Origin: Dinoroseobacter sp013215265
GTDB taxonomy: Bacteria; Pseudomonadota; Alphaproteobacteria; Rhodobacterales; Rhodobacteraceae
Direction: 5' to 3'
Length of the DNA: 64,000 nucleotides
Assembly: GCA_963691755.1 (NCBI GenBank)
Contig: OY829366.1
Coordinates: forward strand, 2,356,001-2,420,000
Positions within the stretch are counted from its first letter, which is position 1. Each line of letters begins with the position of its first letter. Positions 61,840 to 64,000 of this stretch are shown here, piece by piece. Made by a program: the position numbers and the translations under genes. The notes under the pieces were generated by a model that worked only from the letters and a program-made list of their open reading frames with translations, was not told where the DNA came from and made no database searches.

Positions 61840-62841
61840 ATGATCCCGACCCAAGCCCCCTTCCCGACCACTCGCTTTCGCAGATTGCGATCTTCCGCGG
61901 CGCTGCGCGCTCTATCGCGTCAAAACACATTGCTGGTTGATGACCTGATCTGGCCTGTATTTGTACGCGATGGTGAAGGCGTACGTGAACCCGTGGCATC
62001 AATGCCCGGAGTGGACCGTTTGTCGATCGATGTGCTGGTTGATGAAGCAGCGAAGGCGCATGCGCTTGGAATTCCTGCAATCTGCATTTTTCCCTACACC
62101 GACCCTTCACTGAAAACAGAACTTTGCGAAGAGGCCTGGAATCCAGAGAACCTGTCGAACCGTGCCATTCGCGCCATAAAGGCAGCGGTGCCAGAAATCG
62201 CCGTGATGACGGATATCGCGCTCGATCCTTATAATGCCAACGGGCATGACGGGATTGTAAGGGACGGCATTATCGTTAACGACGAAACCGTCGAAGCGCT
62301 TGTTAAAATGGCCCTTGCTCAGGCCGAAGCAGGTGCCGATATTTTAGGCCCATCCGATATGATGGATGGACGTATTGGAGCTATGCGTGGCGCTTTGGAG
62401 GCTAGCGGACATACCAATGTCGCTATCCTGTCTTACGCCGCCAAATATGCGAGTGCTTATTATGGACCGTTTCGAGACGCCGTTGGCGCATCTGGCGCCC
62501 TGAAAGGCGACAAGAAAACATATCAAATGGACCCCGGGAACTCTGACGAGGCCCTGCGTCTAATTCAGCGCGATCTAAATGAGGGCGCGGATATGGTCAT
62601 GGTCAAACCGGGTCTCGCCTATCTGGATATTTGCCATCGGGTCAAAGATACCTTCGGCGTTCCCACGTATGCCTATCAGGTGTCAGGCGAATATGCGATG
62701 ATTGAGGCGGCGGCGGCCAATGGCTGGATTGACGGTGAAAAAGTTATGATGGAAAGCTTGTTGGCGTTCAAACGTGCAGGATGCGACGGTATTCTTACCT
62801 ATTTTGCGCCGCGTGTCGCAGAGGCGCTGCAGAACCAGTAA
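61840..62841 (+). CDS. hemB: HemB, delta-aminolevulinate dehydratase (porphobilinogen synthase)
   Basis: A 333-residue TIM-barrel enzyme joining two 5-aminolevulinate molecules to porphobilinogen in haem and bacteriochlorophyll synthesis. A GGAG site precedes the ATG. The Schiff-base lysines lie in SYAAKYASAYYGPFRDA and MVMVKPGLAYLDI; the metal site in the middle is of the Mg-dependent, Asp-rich type (MTDIALDPYNANGHDG). Standalone gene. Confidence 0.96.
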   Translation: MIPTQAPFPTTRFRRLRSSAALRALSRQNTLLVDDLIWPVFVRDGEGVREPVASMPGVDRLSIDVLVDEAAKAHALGIPAICIFPYTDPSLKTELCEEAWNPENLSNRAIRAIKAAVPEIAVMTDIALDPYNANGHDGIVRDGIIVNDETVEALVKMALAQAEAGADILGPSDMMDGRIGAMRGALEASGHTNVAILSYAAKYASAYYGPFRDAVGASGALKGDKKTYQMDPGNSDEALRLIQRDLNEGADMVMVKPGLAYLDICHRVKDTFGVPTYAYQVSGEYAMIEAAAANGWIDGEKVMMESLLAFKRAGCDGILTYFAPRVAEALQNQ

Positions 62842-62961
62842 ATTTTTGCCGAACATGCCTCCAACAAGCGATTTCGTTGTGACATGCCGCAACGGATACC
62901 CTATCTTGTGGATAACTGCCCGTTAGAGGCGGTAGGAAGCAGTTACAAAAGGTACGGGCAA

Positions 62962-63528
62962 ATGCAACATAACCTGACACGACGGGCCGTCTTGGCTGGT
63001 GCTGGCGTGGGCCTGCTGGGAGCAGCCGGATGCACATCGGTCAACGGAAGCTCAGACCGCGCGGCACGGATCGACCAACGCGTCGATGCGGCATTGGATT
63101 ATCTTTACACAAACATCGAAGGATCACGTGACCTTGCCTCGCGCGCATCAGGAATTCTCGTGATGCCACTTGTCACAGAAGCTGGATTTGGGTTCGGTGG
63201 GTCATATGGGCGGGGTGCGCTGCGTGTTGGCGGAACCACAACCGATTATTATTCGGCCGCCTCTGGCAGTTTCGGCTTCCAGATCGGCGCACAGCAATAC
63301 GCACATGCCTTGTTCTTCATGACAGAAGCGGCACTGGCGGATTTCCGGGCTTCGTCCGGGTTTTCTGTAGGCGGTGAATTGGAATATGCGCTCACGAGCA
63401 GGGGCTCTGCTCTGGCGGCAGACACCACAACCGTTACGGCCCCCGTCATTGGCATCATCTTCGGTCAGGCTGGCCTGATTGCAGGCGCGACCCTTGAAGG
63501 TACGAAATACACGCGTATTTTCCCTTAA
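62962..63528 (+). CDS. YSC84-domain lipoprotein
   Basis: A 188-residue exported protein starting at ATG 62962. The opening TRRAVLAGAGVGLLGAAGCTS combines an arginine pair and a lipobox (GAAGC), so it may be a Tat-routed lipoprotein. The main domain is of the Ysc84 (actin-binding-like) type: ASGILVMPLVTEAGFGFGGSYGRGALRVGG and AALADFRASSGFSVGGELEYALTSRG. Eukaryotic relatives bind lipids and actin; the bacterial role is unknown. Standalone between hemB and the penicillin-acylase-like gene. Confidence 0.85.
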   Translation: MQHNLTRRAVLAGAGVGLLGAAGCTSVNGSSDRAARIDQRVDAALDYLYTNIEGSRDLASRASGILVMPLVTEAGFGFGGSYGRGALRVGGTTTDYYSAASGSFGFQIGAQQYAHALFFMTEAALADFRASSGFSVGGELEYALTSRGSALAADTTTVTAPVIGIIFGQAGLIAGATLEGTKYTRIFP

Positions 63529-63612
63529 CCTTTTTCGCCAAGGCCTTTGACAGTACCTGAAGGACCGCATAGCACCGCATAAAACCGTCCCTCTGGCTGA
63601 CTACGAGGTTTC

Positions 63613-64000
63613 ATGCCGACCCTATTTCGTTGGCTCGTGCGTCTGTTTTTGATCAGCGCCGTTTTGTCGGTGCTGATAGTGTTTGGTATTTATTATTTCG
63701 CGAGCAGATCCCTTCCAGAATACAACAAAAAGCTGCAACTTGCTGGTATCTCGGCGCCGCTCGAGATTGTCCGCGATACTGCGAATGTTCCTCATATCCT
63801 CGGTCAAACCGATACGGACAGTTTTTTTGGGCTGGGCTATGTGCATGCACAGGATCGCCTCTGGCAGATGACCGTTCTGCGCAGAACAGCGCAAGGCAAG
63901 CTGTCCGAGATCTTTGGCCTTCCAACCCTGCGCGTCGATGCACTTATGCGCCGCCTAGACATAGCTGGGGTCGCACGGTCTTCATTGGAAGTTCAGTCTG
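63613..64000 (+). CDS. penicillin acylase (Ntn hydrolase)-family protein, 5' part
   Basis: The reading frame starts at ATG 63613 and runs to the window edge, so only about 129 residues are visible. An N-terminal membrane or signal helix (about 10-28, LFLISAVLSVLIVFGIYYF) is followed by the penicillin-amidase start: IVRDTANVPHILGQTDTDSFFGLGYVHAQDRLWQM. In this family a precursor is cleaved at an internal Ser to give two subunits; that site lies beyond the window. Substrates range from penicillins to acyl-homoserine lactones, and cannot be told here. Confidence 0.85.
   Translation, partial: MPTLFRWLVRLFLISAVLSVLIVFGIYYFASRSLPEYNKKLQLAGISAPLEIVRDTANVPHILGQTDTDSFFGLGYVHAQDRLWQMTVLRRTAQGKLSEIFGLPTLRVDALMRRLDIAGVARSSLEVQS

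Overview
The window looks like a chromosomal core segment of an alphaproteobacterium of the order Rhodobacterales (Roseobacter group). I infer this from gene content and order: a large iscR-suf operon whose IscR lacks the usual cysteine triad, a soluble PhoR ahead of pstSCAB-phoU-phoB, a class II DAHP synthase, a GlxA-type AraC regulator, and neighbour pairs such as aroKB with xerD. I see no prophage, transposase, CRISPR array or obvious genomic island.

Layout. 1-8.35 kb: the end of a divergent alpha/beta hydrolase, then the Fe-S assembly operon iscR-csd-sufB-ybjQ-sufC-sufD-yip1-yip1-sufS, preceded by an Irr (ICE)-like palindrome. 8.4-16.3 kb: tRNA-Arg(CCG), two secreted peptidoglycan-type enzymes (DUF882 and an L,D-transpeptidase), an lpxD-ACP-ketoacyl synthase cassette, an IalB-family protein and a HerA-like ATPase. 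16.3-23.4 kb: CorC/HlyC-type membrane protein, xerD, a large secreted repeat-like protein and a 45-residue membrane microprotein, then aroK-aroB, ssb and a lytic transglycosylase. 23.4-28.7 kb: a complete branched-chain amino acid/amide ABC transporter, all on the minus strand. 28.9-37.2 kb: PQQ-type sugar dehydrogenase, GlxA-like regulator, DAHP synthase, PAS protein, yicC-gmk-gamma carbonic anhydrase-metC and a small unknown protein. 37.4-44.8 kb: the phosphate regulon with a triple-repeat Pho box. 44.8-57.6 kb: patatin and 3-hydroxybutyrate dehydrogenase, an orphan family-5 solute-binding protein, DUF502, psuKG, a TetR regulator with an unusual tail, rpsB-tsf, aroQ, an XRE-cupin regulator, a DsbA-like protein and a Bcr/CflA exporter. 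57.6-64 kb: mfd broken by a one-base frameshift, a membrane protein, hemB, a YSC84-type lipoprotein and the start of a penicillin-acylase-family protein.

How the genes work together. Two desulfurases (Csd and SufS) and the SufBCD scaffold form an iron-regulated Fe-S pathway. The phosphate cluster couples Pst uptake to PhoR/PhoB control, with PhoU between. Four shikimate-pathway genes (aroG, aroB, aroK, aroQ) lie at three separate sites. Several genes bear on the envelope and lipid A (ldt, lpxD with its own ACP and ketoacyl synthase, SLT, DUF882).

The strongest second-look items are the mfd frameshift, two short terminator-ended units upstream of ialB and bdhA (small RNA or attenuator), the repeated ICE-like palindrome in and before the suf operon, the variant IscR, and the TetR regulator with a basic aromatic tail. 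I found no system that I would claim is wholly new; most of the window is housekeeping.
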